From assembly GCA_040219025.1 (NCBI GenBank), contig JAVJTE010000030.1:82721-146720 (forward strand): 64,000 bases of DNA, given 5' to 3'. This DNA comes from HT1-32 sp040219025. Its GTDB lineage: Bacteria; Pseudomonadota; Alphaproteobacteria; Rhodospirillales; HT1-32. The notes beneath the pieces are model-generated. The model saw only the letters and a list, made by a program, of their open reading frames with translations. It searched no databases and had not been told where the DNA came from. Made by a program: the position numbers and the translations under genes. Positions 17,363 through 26,041 of this stretch are shown in pieces; the stretch's first letter is position 1; each line of letters starts with the position of its first letter.

Positions 17363-19699
17363 ATGAACGAGGTAACAAATATTACGGCTGATACAGTCGT
17401 GGCCAAGCCGGGCAGCGACAAGCCCAGATGGTATCGGCGGTTCAGCTTTCGCTGGTCTGACTGGTTTGGCGGCGGTCGCGGCGTGGCCCTGCTGTTGCTG
17501 GTGCTTATGGTTTTCCTGCGGGTCTTCGATCCCCAGGTCATTGAGGTTCTGCGTCTCAAGACCTTCGATCTGTATCAGAACATGAAACCACGGGAAGTCC
17601 CCCCTCAGAGGCCCGTCGTTATCATCGACCTGGATGAAAAGAGCCTGTTTGATATCGGGCAATGGCCCTGGGCGCGCACAACAGTCGCCCAGTTGATCGA
17701 TAATCTGCGCGACTATGGCGTGCCGGTTGTCGGATTCGATATTGTGTTTGCCGAACCTGACCGCATGAATCCGTCAAATCTGGCCGATACGCTGGCTGCA
17801 AATATCGAGGCCAGTGGCGCCAAACTGGACCTGGCACAACTCCAGCCGCTTTATGCCCTGCCATCGAATGACAAGATTCTGGCGGATGCCATCAGCAAGG
17901 TGGCGACCGTCGTCGGACAGGGCGGGATCAATTATAAGGTTGAAGGCAAAGGCAATTACGAAGGTCGCAAGCCTTCCTACGCCATTCGTGGTGGCAAGGC
18001 CGACAAGTATCTCTACAAGTTTGCTGATCTGACGCGCAATGTCGATGTACTCGACAATGCCGCAACCGGCCACGGTGTCTTCTCGGTCAATCCTGAAATT
18101 GATGGTCTGATTCGTCGTATCCCTCTGGTACTGAACGTCGATGGCGCGCTTTATTCAGCCCTGTCGATGGAATTGCTGCGGGTCGCCACAGGCCAGAAGA
18201 CGATGTTGCTGAACATTGACGAGCAGGCTGGCGGTATTCAGTCATTGCAGGTCGGCCGCGCTTTTAAAATTCCGACGGATATTCTGGGCCGGATCTTCGT
18301 CTATTACTCGCGCTACGACCGGGCAAAGTATGTTTCGGCCTCTGCGGTCCTGAACAAGACCGCCAAGCGCGAAGACCTTGAAGGCAAGATTGCCATTGTC
18401 GGCACCTCCGCGGTGGGCCTGCTCGATATCAAGGCGACACCGGTTGAACGCCAGCTTCCGGGGGTTGAGGTTCATGCCAATGTCATTGAGTCCGTAATCA
18501 GCACTTATGGCTATAACGTCCCGCAGATGCTGGAACGGCCTTTTTATGCGCAGGGTCTGGAAGCCATCATCATTATCGTCGTCGGACTGGCGCTGATCAT
18601 TCTTGTACCCCGAATTGGTGCGCGCTGGACACTGATCCTGCTGCTGGTTGTCGGGACATCGCTGTTCAGCGGTTCCTGGTATTTCTTCTCGCAGGAACTG
18701 CAGCTCTTCGATCCGGTTTATCCGACCCTGACTGCTGTGGTGCTGTATCTCTATCTGACTTACGCATCCTACGCGCGGGAGGAGGCACAGCGACGGCTGG
18801 TTCGAGGACAGTTCAGCCGCTACATGTCGCCGAAGCTGGTGGAGGAACTGGCCAAAAACCCCGAGAAGTTGCGCCTTGGCGGGGAGATGCGCGACATGAC
18901 CCTGCTGTTCTGCGATGTCCGTGGTTTCACCACCGTGTCCGAGCAGTTCACGGCAGAGGGACTGACCCAGCTGATCAACCGTTTCCTGACCCCGATGACC
19001 GATATCATCGTCGACCGGGAAGGGACCATCGACAAGTATATGGGTGACTGCATCATGGCCTTCTGGAATGCCCCGCTGGATGATCCGGAGCATGCCCATA
19101 ATGCCGCTGACAGTGCGCTCACGATGATGGATCGGCTTGATTCATTGAACGAAGAACTACGCATCTGGGCTGAGGAGGAAGGCCGCAAGCATGTGCCGCT
19201 GAATGTCGGTATCGGCCTGAACTCCGGTATCGCCTGCGTCGGCAACATGGGGTCGGAACAGCGTTTCGACTATTCGGTTCTCGGCGATACCGTTAATACG
19301 GCGGCACGTCTTGAAGGACAGTCAAAAACCTACGGCGTCGATATTGTTATCGGTGAAGAGACCAAGAAAGGTGCCGTCGGATATGCGACACTGGAACTCG
19401 ACCTTATCCAGGTGAAGGGCAAGACCGAGGCGATCCGCATCTTTGGTCTGATGGGCAGGCCTGAAGACGCGAGGGCAGACTGGTTCCTGAAACTGAAGGA
19501 AAAGCATGAGGCCCTGATTGATGCCTATCGCAGTCAGCGGTGGGATGAAGCCGTCGCGCTGGGCAAGGAATGCCGCCAGATTCGCGGTGATCTTCACATC
19601 GACGGCTTCTACGATCTGATCGATGAGCGGGTCGAAGTCTTCCGGGAGGCCCCGCCACCGGCTGACTGGGACGGCGTCTTTGTCGCCACCTCGAAATAG
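17363..19699 (+). CDS. CHASE2-domain receptor adenylate/guanylate cyclase
   Basis: A 778-residue membrane receptor cyclase. The start at 17363 is chosen because GGGGACTGG precedes it and the upstream 36 codons (from 17255) look non-coding. A first membrane helix (GVALLLLVLMVFL) leads into an extracytoplasmic CHASE2 sensor (about 70-370). Three membrane helices follow (EAIIIIVVGLALIILVP, the WTLILLLVVGTSL region, YPTLTAVVLYLYLTYA). The class III cyclase domain starts near residue 510. Metal-binding Asp residues are in LFCDVRGFTT and KYMGDC. The Lys of KYMGD and the Asp of VLGDTVNTAARLE favour ATP as substrate. A C-terminal tail with TPR-like character ends the protein. It is divergent from the FecR-RTX gene across about 246 bp, suggesting shared control. 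A strong terminator follows. Confidence 0.9.
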   Translation: MNEVTNITADTVVAKPGSDKPRWYRRFSFRWSDWFGGGRGVALLLLVLMVFLRVFDPQVIEVLRLKTFDLYQNMKPREVPPQRPVVIIDLDEKSLFDIGQWPWARTTVAQLIDNLRDYGVPVVGFDIVFAEPDRMNPSNLADTLAANIEASGAKLDLAQLQPLYALPSNDKILADAISKVATVVGQGGINYKVEGKGNYEGRKPSYAIRGGKADKYLYKFADLTRNVDVLDNAATGHGVFSVNPEIDGLIRRIPLVLNVDGALYSALSMELLRVATGQKTMLLNIDEQAGGIQSLQVGRAFKIPTDILGRIFVYYSRYDRAKYVSASAVLNKTAKREDLEGKIAIVGTSAVGLLDIKATPVERQLPGVEVHANVIESVISTYGYNVPQMLERPFYAQGLEAIIIIVVGLALIILVPRIGARWTLILLLVVGTSLFSGSWYFFSQELQLFDPVYPTLTAVVLYLYLTYASYAREEAQRRLVRGQFSRYMSPKLVEELAKNPEKLRLGGEMRDMTLLFCDVRGFTTVSEQFTAEGLTQLINRFLTPMTDIIVDREGTIDKYMGDCIMAFWNAPLDDPEHAHNAADSALTMMDRLDSLNEELRIWAEEEGRKHVPLNVGIGLNSGIACVGNMGSEQRFDYSVLGDTVNTAARLEGQSKTYGVDIVIGEETKKGAVGYATLELDLIQVKGKTEAIRIFGLMGRPEDARADWFLKLKEKHEALIDAYRSQRWDEAVALGKECRQIRGDLHIDGFYDLIDERVEVFREAPPPADWDGVFVATSK

Positions 19700-19707
19700 C
19701 AGATGCA

Positions 19708-19741
19708 AAAAAAGACCCGGCCTAACAGCCGGGTCTTTTCT
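19708..19741. terminator. Bidirectional intrinsic terminator
   Basis: A perfect 12-bp stem AAAAGACCCGGC (19710-19721) / GCCGGGTCTTTT (19728-19739) with loop CTAACA lies 9 bp after the cyclase stop. A-run and T-run flanks let it work for the cyclase on the plus strand and for the convergent DUF1328 gene on the minus strand. Confidence 0.88.
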
Positions 19742-19758
19742 GTTAAGGGGAGGCCGGA

Positions 19759-19926
19759 TCAGCGTCGTCGGCTGATCGCGCCGGCAATCATCGTCACAAC
19801 GAACAGAACGATCGCAATGACAAAGAGAATCTGGGCGAAATCGATCGACACTGCTGCGATGCCACCAAAGCCAAACACGGCAGCAACCAGTGCGATCACC
19901 AGAAAAGTCAGAGCCCAACCAAACAT
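19759..19926 (-). CDS. DUF1328 family small membrane protein
   Basis: A 55-residue protein with two membrane helices: MFGWALTFLVIALVAAVFGF and a second one containing ILFVIAIVLFVVTMI. It ends in a basic tail (SRRR). The start is placed at the Met of MFGW because DUF1328 proteins consistently begin M-x-GWAL; an ATG five codons upstream is also possible. Members are short inner-membrane proteins, often found near stress-induced genes; the molecular function is not known. It is 11 bp downstream of the small lipoprotein gene and shares a transcription unit with it. It ends at the bidirectional terminator. Confidence 0.82.
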   Translation of the reverse strand: MFGWALTFLVIALVAAVFGFGGIAAVSIDFAQILFVIAIVLFVVTMIAGAISRRR

Positions 19927-19937
19927 GTCATTTCTCC

Positions 19938-20084
19938 TCAATCAGTGGCATCTTCGATGGCCCGCTTCGTGTCGTTGACCACTTCATTGGCGTTTTCCGC
20001 GAGGTCAGCGTCATCATCGCAAGCAGCGAGAAGGGAGGTCATCGCCAACATGGCGGCAAAAATTACGGCTGTATACTTTGTCAT
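19938..20084 (-). CDS. Entericidin-like small lipoprotein
   Basis: A 48-residue protein found by reading the minus strand. It begins MTKYTAVIFAAMLAM and has a lipobox LLAAC with Cys22 as the expected lipidation site. The mature part is very short and acidic (DDDADLAENANEVV...EDATD), typical of the entericidin/EcnA-B group or similar stress lipoproteins. A GGAGC sequence precedes the ATG. It lies directly upstream of the DUF1328 gene. Entericidins are linked to envelope stress and programmed lysis in enterobacteria; a toxin or antidote role is not shown here. Confidence 0.75.
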   Translation of the reverse strand: MTKYTAVIFAAMLAMTSLLAACDDDADLAENANEVVNDTKRAIEDATD

Positions 20085-20145
20085 GATCGGCTCCTGTGCT
20101 GTTGATCATGAGATGTAAACGACCGGAATTTGCAGCGGTTCCCGT

Positions 20146-22395
20146 TTAAACAGAACTATTCTCAGCCACGGTATCCTGAGGCGGAGCAACGGCGTCCATA
20201 TTCCGCAGGCAATCATGGATCCGCTCGCGCAGTTCACCCTCTGCCAGCCGTTTGTCCGCGACATCGATAAACGGCATGAAGGCCCAGACACGGAATATCA
20301 GCGTTCCGGTGTCAGCATCGCTCAGGATCACTTTGGGTGAGGGCAGGGCAACAAATTCCCGGACATCCTGCGCACAGGCCAGCAGGGCTTCGCGCAGTTC
20401 AGATACCGGCCGGTTCGCGGCTGTTCTTATTTCCAGTTCCACCCGACCAAGCTTGTCCTTGAACGAGCGGTTAAGTACCGCGCCCGAGATAATTGACGAA
20501 TTCGGCACGAGCACCGATGCACGCTCGGCGGTTTCCAGCTCTGTTGCCCGGAAGCTGATCCGCCTGACCTTGCCCTCAAATTCACCGATACGAACCCAGT
20601 CACCGACCTTGATCGGACGTTCCAGCAGCAGCAGTATCCCGGAGACAAAATTCCCGACGATGGCCTGAATTCCAAAACCGAGGCCGACCGACAATGCACC
20701 GGCAACCAGCGCCAGATTGCCGAGATCGATACCCAGCGTCATGAGGAAGACCAGAATCCCGATCACAAAGCCGGAATAGCCGATCAGCGACTTGATCCCG
20801 CTGCGGGCTGATAACGGCAGGTCGATATTGTCGAACAGACGGCGCTCCAGCATCCCTTGCAAGCCACGACTGATCGCCAGCACGGCCAGCAAAGCCAGTA
20901 GGGCATAAAAAATGCTAATGAAATGAAGCTCGAATTCACCGAATTCGATACCCTCCATCCGGCCATCGAACCAGAGCCATATCTGGCTTGGTTCGACTCC
21001 CCAAGCCAGGATGATCAGCCCTGCGATGAACAGAAAGGCAAACAGGGTCATGACAGTCGAGACCCAGAATTGCAGATGACGTTCTGTTCGGGCCGGCACC
21101 CGGTTTCCCAGACGCAGGGCAATGCCGGGACGTAACCAGCGTCGCACCAGATGACTGGCCGTCGTCTCGAAAGTCGACGTCATGAAGGCAAGGACCGCCA
21201 GGCCCATTACCGATCCGACAAGTCCGATCAGTAACCAGTCCGCGACATCCCGGTAGCCAGCAATGAAAAGGGCAGGAAAGGCCAGCGTCATGGCAATTCC
21301 GGCAACTTCTGACGGACCGACAAGACGCTTCCAGCCAACCCGGCGCGAGAGTCTGCGTTCCCGGAGGGTCTTGCGAATGCGGCCTTCGCTCCGTGACTGC
21401 CTGACCGATCGCACCAGTAACAGCACCAGGGCAGCGACCGCAGCCAGTGCAATAACGGCCCGGGTCACCTCTGTCAGCTCATTAGCGACAGTTGTCGGGC
21501 TGCCGAGAAGTGCCAGGATCATCTGCAGATTCAACGCTGTAAACGTGACCCACATCGCCTGCCGGTCCGGCTCCGTACTCAGAGCAAGTGCGTCTGTCTC
21601 ATCGGTTATCCATCGGTACAGCGTACCCGTTGTAAGGCCCATAAGCCCCGCCAGGGCGACCATGAGTGAAGCATCGACAACCGGGTCAAAGATGTCAGTG
21701 GTCTGGCGGACATACAAATGCCCCCCGGCCATGAGAGCCGACAGAAACAGCAGACTCCACACGCGCGGGGCCCTCCCGCTTGGTGACATGACTTTTGTCT
21801 GTCGCAGGATGCCCGCAAAAAGGCCGCTCAGTCCGGCAAGCATCGCGATGACACGCCACCACCAGTGCAGACCTTCCGGGTCAACCGGGTCAGACCGCAG
21901 CGATTGCTGTAGTGAACGCCAGTGCGCTGCAGAGAAGATGACGGGTTCCGGATCCATGAACTCGCCAATCCGGCGGTCAACGGTTTCCGCCTGGAGCCTG
22001 GCCGTCAGGACTTCGATTTCGGCGAGCACAAGCTCAGCCTGCTTCATATCTCCTTCCAACTGGGTAACCCTGTCATTCAAACGTGTTCGCTGTTCACGAA
22101 CTTCGGCCGATTCAGTTGCCTTGTCTTCCGGCGGGGGACCAAGTGCATCAAGCTTCAGCATTTCGGCCGACAGGGTCGCCTTGCGCTCGCCTATCAGTGT
22201 GCGTGCCATGGCCTGAAGGTTTGTCATCCGTTCCCGCAGGCGCGTGACATCCCCGGCATTTCCCGACCAGTCAATCTGTCGTTCTATTGCTGTCAGTTCA
22301 TGAAACAGGCTGCGGGTTGATACCTCTTCATCCGCCTGGGCAGGCTGATAAAAGGCCATCAGGAAAAGCAGGGATGCAGCAAGGGTTCGCAGCAT
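20146..22395 (-). CDS. MscS-family mechanosensitive channel with DUF3772-like periplasmic N terminus
   Basis: A 749-residue inner-membrane protein. The start is placed at 22395, where MLRTLAASLLFLMAF...AQADEE forms a signal peptide; an ATG at 22455 would add 20 residues without signal character. Residues about 25-160 are a periplasmic coiled-coil region of the DUF3772 kind. Several membrane helices follow (from about 200 to 600). The conserved channel core is SVGLGFGIQAIVGNFVSGILLL, with the pore helix and beta domain (ERPIKVGDWVRIGEFEGKV) following near residues 590-640. The function is release of solutes on hypo-osmotic shock. It resembles the large MscK/YbiO-type paralogues rather than short MscS. 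A TolC-like gene lies upstream on the same strand. Confidence 0.88.
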   Translation of the reverse strand: MLRTLAASLLFLMAFYQPAQADEEVSTRSLFHELTAIERQIDWSGNAGDVTRLRERMTNLQAMARTLIGERKATLSAEMLKLDALGPPPEDKATESAEVREQRTRLNDRVTQLEGDMKQAELVLAEIEVLTARLQAETVDRRIGEFMDPEPVIFSAAHWRSLQQSLRSDPVDPEGLHWWWRVIAMLAGLSGLFAGILRQTKVMSPSGRAPRVWSLLFLSALMAGGHLYVRQTTDIFDPVVDASLMVALAGLMGLTTGTLYRWITDETDALALSTEPDRQAMWVTFTALNLQMILALLGSPTTVANELTEVTRAVIALAAVAALVLLLVRSVRQSRSEGRIRKTLRERRLSRRVGWKRLVGPSEVAGIAMTLAFPALFIAGYRDVADWLLIGLVGSVMGLAVLAFMTSTFETTASHLVRRWLRPGIALRLGNRVPARTERHLQFWVSTVMTLFAFLFIAGLIILAWGVEPSQIWLWFDGRMEGIEFGEFELHFISIFYALLALLAVLAISRGLQGMLERRLFDNIDLPLSARSGIKSLIGYSGFVIGILVFLMTLGIDLGNLALVAGALSVGLGFGIQAIVGNFVSGILLLLERPIKVGDWVRIGEFEGKVRRISFRATELETAERASVLVPNSSIISGAVLNRSFKDKLGRVELEIRTAANRPVSELREALLACAQDVREFVALPSPKVILSDADTGTLIFRVWAFMPFIDVADKRLAEGELRERIHDCLRNMDAVAPPQDTVAENSSV

Positions 22396-22548
22396 CACCT
22401 GTGTGCAGACAGAGGGCAGGCAGCCAAACGAAATGGTCGACACGGAAATGTCCATTCACCACAGAAATGCGGTATTGTTACGCGCTATCTGGAGTTAACG
22501 TGCGAATGACAGGAAAGTTTCCGGATGCGGCTTCAGGCGGGTCGCAGG

Positions 22549-23874
22549 TCAGCCGTCAGTTGCAACGCCCAGCGTGGAACGGTCGAGACGTCCCATCGAC
22601 AACAGAAGCTGATAAACTGCCGTCCTCATATCATAGGAGGCGGCAACCAGATTGATCTGTGCGTTGAAAATTTCCCGTGCAGAATCGAGAACAACCAGTC
22701 CCGTTTCCTTACCAGCCTGTTCGAGCTGCTGGCGGGCCTTGAACACTTCGGTGGCGATGTTCACCGCATTTTCGAGCAGCACCAGCCGCTCCCGTGATGT
22801 CTCCAGCGCCTGCCAGGCCAGCCGAACCGATTGTTCAACCTGCCGGTTAACGTTGATCTCGCTGTTCCGGCTGGCCGCATAGTCAAAAGCTGACTGGGCA
22901 ACAGCCGCCCGGGTCGCGCCCCCGTTGTAAAGCGACCAGTTGGCCTGAACCAGGAACGAGTAATCACGCCGCGTTCCGATTGTCGCATTGCTGTGACGCT
23001 CGTAATTCGCATCCATCACGAGGTCAATCGTCGGATAATAACCGGCACGGGCGGTTGTCCGCTGGGTTGCCGCGATATCGGTCACAACAATAGCACCACC
23101 GACCGCCGGATTTTCCCGCAGGGCAACATTGACGGCTTCATCAACTGTTTGCGGCAACTGATCAACAGGCGGGCGCGGATCAGTCATCGCAGCTGGCTCC
23201 GGGAACCGCTGGAACACCTGATTGTATCGCGAGAATGAATCTTTCGCTGCACCCTCGAAGGCTACCCGGCGTTCCTTGGCAACCTGCAACCGGGATTTGG
23301 CCTGCAGCACTTCAACGGCAATGCCTGCACCCTGCTGAACCCGTTCGTCTTCCAGTTCCAGCTGCGTCTGAACATTGCCCTCGTTCTGCAGGGCCAGCTG
23401 AATAAGCCGCTGCTGTCGCAACACATCGAGATAACTGGTGATGCCTTCAAACGAGACCAGTTGCCGGGTCAGGTTCAGGTTGTGCTGACGGGCATCCTTG
23501 TTCAGGCGCGCAGATTCCGTTGTGCTGCTGGTCGAAAAACCGTTGAACACATTCTGGGTGATATTGAGATTTGCCGTTTCGCGCTGCCGCCCGAATGCAG
23601 AATCACCATCCTTCACCGCACGGCGGGCAGGGTTGTCGACATGTTCATAGCCTGAATCCCCCGACACGGACATAACAGGCAGGTATCCGGCACGGGCGAC
23701 ATTGATGCCTTCATCAGCAGAGGCGACCTGGTTTTTCCCCGCCTTGATCTGCGGATGATTCAGCAGCAGAAAACGGAGCGCATCTTCCAGCGTCTCGGCA
23801 TGCGCCGGGGCGGCGACGAGCAGGGAGGCAGCAACAGCTACCCCGACCAGTCCTGTTTTCAGTTTATTGCTCAC
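22549..23874 (-). CDS. TolC-family outer-membrane efflux/secretion channel
   Basis: A 441-residue protein if the GTG at 23874 is the start, which gives a clean signal peptide (SNKLKTGLVGVAVAASLLVAAPAHA). An ATG at 24024 would add 50 residues that spoil it. The mature start ETLEDALRFLLLNHPQIKAG is the classic TolC opening. Two long alpha-helical halves with RLQVAKERR and the ENAVNIATEVFKARQQ region form the periplasmic tunnel, and AETGLVVLDS-type sequence precedes the last strand. It fits the type I secretion lineage of TolC. It is the only outer-membrane channel gene in the window, so it is the likely partner of the ABC/HlyD pair, although it is about 10 kb away. Confidence 0.9.
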   Translation of the reverse strand: MSNKLKTGLVGVAVAASLLVAAPAHAETLEDALRFLLLNHPQIKAGKNQVASADEGINVARAGYLPVMSVSGDSGYEHVDNPARRAVKDGDSAFGRQRETANLNITQNVFNGFSTSSTTESARLNKDARQHNLNLTRQLVSFEGITSYLDVLRQQRLIQLALQNEGNVQTQLELEDERVQQGAGIAVEVLQAKSRLQVAKERRVAFEGAAKDSFSRYNQVFQRFPEPAAMTDPRPPVDQLPQTVDEAVNVALRENPAVGGAIVVTDIAATQRTTARAGYYPTIDLVMDANYERHSNATIGTRRDYSFLVQANWSLYNGGATRAAVAQSAFDYAASRNSEINVNRQVEQSVRLAWQALETSRERLVLLENAVNIATEVFKARQQLEQAGKETGLVVLDSAREIFNAQINLVAASYDMRTAVYQLLLSMGRLDRSTLGVATDG

Positions 23875-24175
23875 AGAGCCTGCAACCCGCACCCAGATAT
23901 GTCCGTCGCCAGAATGGCTTCGCGTCAGGGTTAATTTACGGGTGCAATCAAAACCCGTCAAACTTCCCATGCACAGTATTCGTTTAATTTCCGGAAGATG
24001 GGAGAAATTGGTGCGTATTGGCATTTTTTCGACAGTTTTCCATCAGCGGCGGCAAGGGGGGATATTACCGACTCGGGTTGTTTGTGTCTGACCCGTTTTG
24101 TAGAATCAGTGTGATAATCAAAGACTTTCAGGGTTAATATTTGGAAAACAAAATTCAAAGGAAGTTCTCTCCAAA
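23875..24175. other. Divergent intergenic control region (301 bp)
   Basis: This gap separates the minus-strand TolC-like gene from the plus-strand lipoprotein gene. It is more AT-rich than its surroundings, especially after 24100. Besides the candidate plus-strand promoter listed separately, I see no gene, RNA or long repeat. Confidence 0.5.
24078..24106 (+). promoter_or_regulatory. Candidate sigma70-type promoter for the small lipoprotein gene
   Basis: TTGTTT (24078-24083), a 17-bp spacer and TAGAAT (24101-24106) precede the gene at 24176 by about 70 bp. Spacing is ideal but both hexamers are imperfect. Confidence 0.3.
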
Positions 24176-24508
24176 ATGAAAGCCACTCAGTCTCCATATT
24201 CCTTTCTGCTGTATTTGGTGCCCGTCATTTGTTTTGCGCTTGCCGGATGTGCGTCATCAACCGATCCGGGGAACTGGCGCCATGCAACGAAGCCAAACAA
24301 CGAATGGGGCCGGGATCTAAGTGCCTGTAAAAGCTTTGCCCGGCGTGAAATTAACCGGGACCTCGGGGTTCACCAGGGTTCAATTGCCGAAGAACGTCGC
24401 TCAACAGGCCTCATCGGCAACTTCGAACGCACCGATGCCCGACGCCGGGAAGCGGAGCTCCTTGATTCCTGTATGTCCCGGCTGGGTTACCGGCAGGCAC
24501 AGAATTAG
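24176..24508 (+). CDS. Small outer-membrane-type lipoprotein, unknown function
   Basis: A 110-residue protein with a signal peptide ending in the lipobox LAGC (Cys about 25), so it should be lipidated. The mature part is basic and polar, with two further Cys residues (SACKSF and DSCMSRLGYRQ) that could form a disulfide. The motif DSCMSRLGY near the C terminus is reminiscent of short alphaproteobacterial lipoproteins that end in a C-M-x-x-x-G-Y motif. I do not recognise a named family. It has its own upstream AT-rich region and ends 105 bp before the dehydrogenase gene, so it is probably not part of that operon. Confidence 0.7.
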   Translation: MKATQSPYSFLLYLVPVICFALAGCASSTDPGNWRHATKPNNEWGRDLSACKSFARREINRDLGVHQGSIAEERRSTGLIGNFERTDARRREAELLDSCMSRLGYRQAQN

Positions 24509-24613
24509 GTAACTTCAGTTATATTGATGACACCTGACAGCTTTATGCACTTTTCTGATTAAATCAGGAGGAGTAAATCTGTCACAACACTTAAAACGCC
24601 ACGGAGGATCAAG

Positions 24614-26041
24614 ATGGGTCAACCCGCAGCACGACCGGCAGAGGACATTGATGTCGAAGCCATCATTACCGGACTGATGACACGGGGCCGCAAGGCCATG
24701 GCCAGCCTGAAAGACGCCGATCAGGCGCGTGTTGATGAAGCCGTCACGGCTCTCGCCTGGTCGATCTACAAGCCGGAGAACGCCCGCGCACTGGCTGAAA
24801 TGGCGGTTGAAGACACCGGCCTCGGTACAGTCGACAGCAAGATCATCAAGAATACGCGGAAGACCTTCGGTGCCCTGCGCGATCTGATGCGGGCCCGCAC
24901 GGTCGGCATTATCGAGGAAGACAAGACCCGCGGTCTGGTGAAATACGGCAAGCCGGTCGGCGTGGTCGCCGCGATCTGCCCGTCAACCAACCCCGCCGCA
25001 ACGCCAATCAACAAGGCAATGATGGCGGTAAAAGGTGCCAACGCAGTCATCATCGCCCCGTCACCGGCAGGACTGGCCACATCGACCAGAACCGTCGACC
25101 TTGCGCGTATGGAACTTGAAAAAGCCGGTTTCGACCCGGATCTGATTCAGGTACTGCCGTCTCCGGTAAACAAGGCGCTGACCCACGAACTGATGCGCCA
25201 GTGTGATCTGATCGTTTGTACCGGCAGCCAGAACAATGTCCGGCAAGCCTATTCCAGCGGCACACCGGCCATCGGTGTCGGTGCCGGGAACGTGCCGGTA
25301 ATCATCGATTCCGGCATCGACTATGATGATGCAGCCGGGAAAATCTGTGCATCAAAGACCTTCGACAATTCCACCTCCTGTTCGTCCGAGAACTCGCTGG
25401 TCATCATTGATGACGCGTTCGACGATGCGATTGCCGCGCTGCAGCGGGCAGGGGGCTACATGGCCAGTGATACAGAGCGTCAGAACATTCTGGATACACT
25501 CTGGGTCAACGGGAACCTCAACCGCCATGTCATTGCCAAGGATCCGGACATCCTTGCCGAAGCCTTCGGCATGCCCGAGGCCGCGAAGAGCTGCAAATTC
25601 TTCATGGCGATGGAAGAGGGGGTCGGTGACGACTATCCGCTGTCCGATGAGAAACTCTCACTGGTCCTGACCGTCTATCGCGTGAAGGATTTTGATGCAG
25701 CGGTTGCCAAGGTCGATGAGATTCTGGCCTACAAGGGTGCCGGCCATTCCTGTGGCATTCATACCACTGACCCGGCCAAACCGAAGCGCCTGGCAGAAGA
25801 ACTCAATGTTGTGCGGGTTCTGGTCAATCAGGCCCATACATTCGGAAATGGCGGCAGCTTCAACAATGGCCTCAATTTCACCCTCAGCATGGGCTGCGGT
25901 ACATGGGCCGGGAACTCGATCAGCGAGAACCTGAACTACCGCCATTTCATCAACATCACACACCTCGTCACGACAGTTGGCGAGGACAAGCCGAGCGAGG
26001 AAGAACTGTTCGGTGCCTATTGGGGGAGGTACGGTCAATGA
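24614..26041 (+). CDS. CoA-acylating aldehyde dehydrogenase, SauS-like (sulfoacetaldehyde) or semialdehyde type
   Basis: A 475-residue NAD(P)-dependent enzyme of the acylating branch (EutE/SucD/SauS). The catalytic Cys lies in the NSTSCSSENS motif near residue 258. The segment GVVAAICPSTNPAATPINK and the GVGAGNVPVIID cofactor-region motif are well conserved. The C-terminal sequence CGTWAGNSISENLNYRHFINIT resembles SauS, which interconverts sulfoacetaldehyde and sulfoacetyl-CoA. Succinate-semialdehyde dehydrogenase (acylating) is the main alternative. A GGAGG ribosome-binding site precedes the ATG. Its stop overlaps the ligase start (ATGA), so it is co-translated with a CoA ligase. Together they would convert an aldehyde to the free acid with ATP formation, or the reverse. 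Confidence 0.8.
   Translation: MGQPAARPAEDIDVEAIITGLMTRGRKAMASLKDADQARVDEAVTALAWSIYKPENARALAEMAVEDTGLGTVDSKIIKNTRKTFGALRDLMRARTVGIIEEDKTRGLVKYGKPVGVVAAICPSTNPAATPINKAMMAVKGANAVIIAPSPAGLATSTRTVDLARMELEKAGFDPDLIQVLPSPVNKALTHELMRQCDLIVCTGSQNNVRQAYSSGTPAIGVGAGNVPVIIDSGIDYDDAAGKICASKTFDNSTSCSSENSLVIIDDAFDDAIAALQRAGGYMASDTERQNILDTLWVNGNLNRHVIAKDPDILAEAFGMPEAAKSCKFFMAMEEGVGDDYPLSDEKLSLVLTVYRVKDFDAAVAKVDEILAYKGAGHSCGIHTTDPAKPKRLAEELNVVRVLVNQAHTFGNGGSFNNGLNFTLSMGCGTWAGNSISENLNYRHFINITHLVTTVGEDKPSEEELFGAYWGRYGQ

Noticed and set aside
19890..20105. Plus-strand frame of 71 codons over the small lipoprotein region
   Set aside because: It is antisense to the DUF1328 and lipoprotein genes; its composition is not protein-like and no ribosome-binding site is present.
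24614..26041. Firm naming as sauS
   Set aside because: The C-terminal block supports SauS, but succinate-semialdehyde dehydrogenase is close and no other sulfonate-degradation gene is nearby, so no symbol was given.
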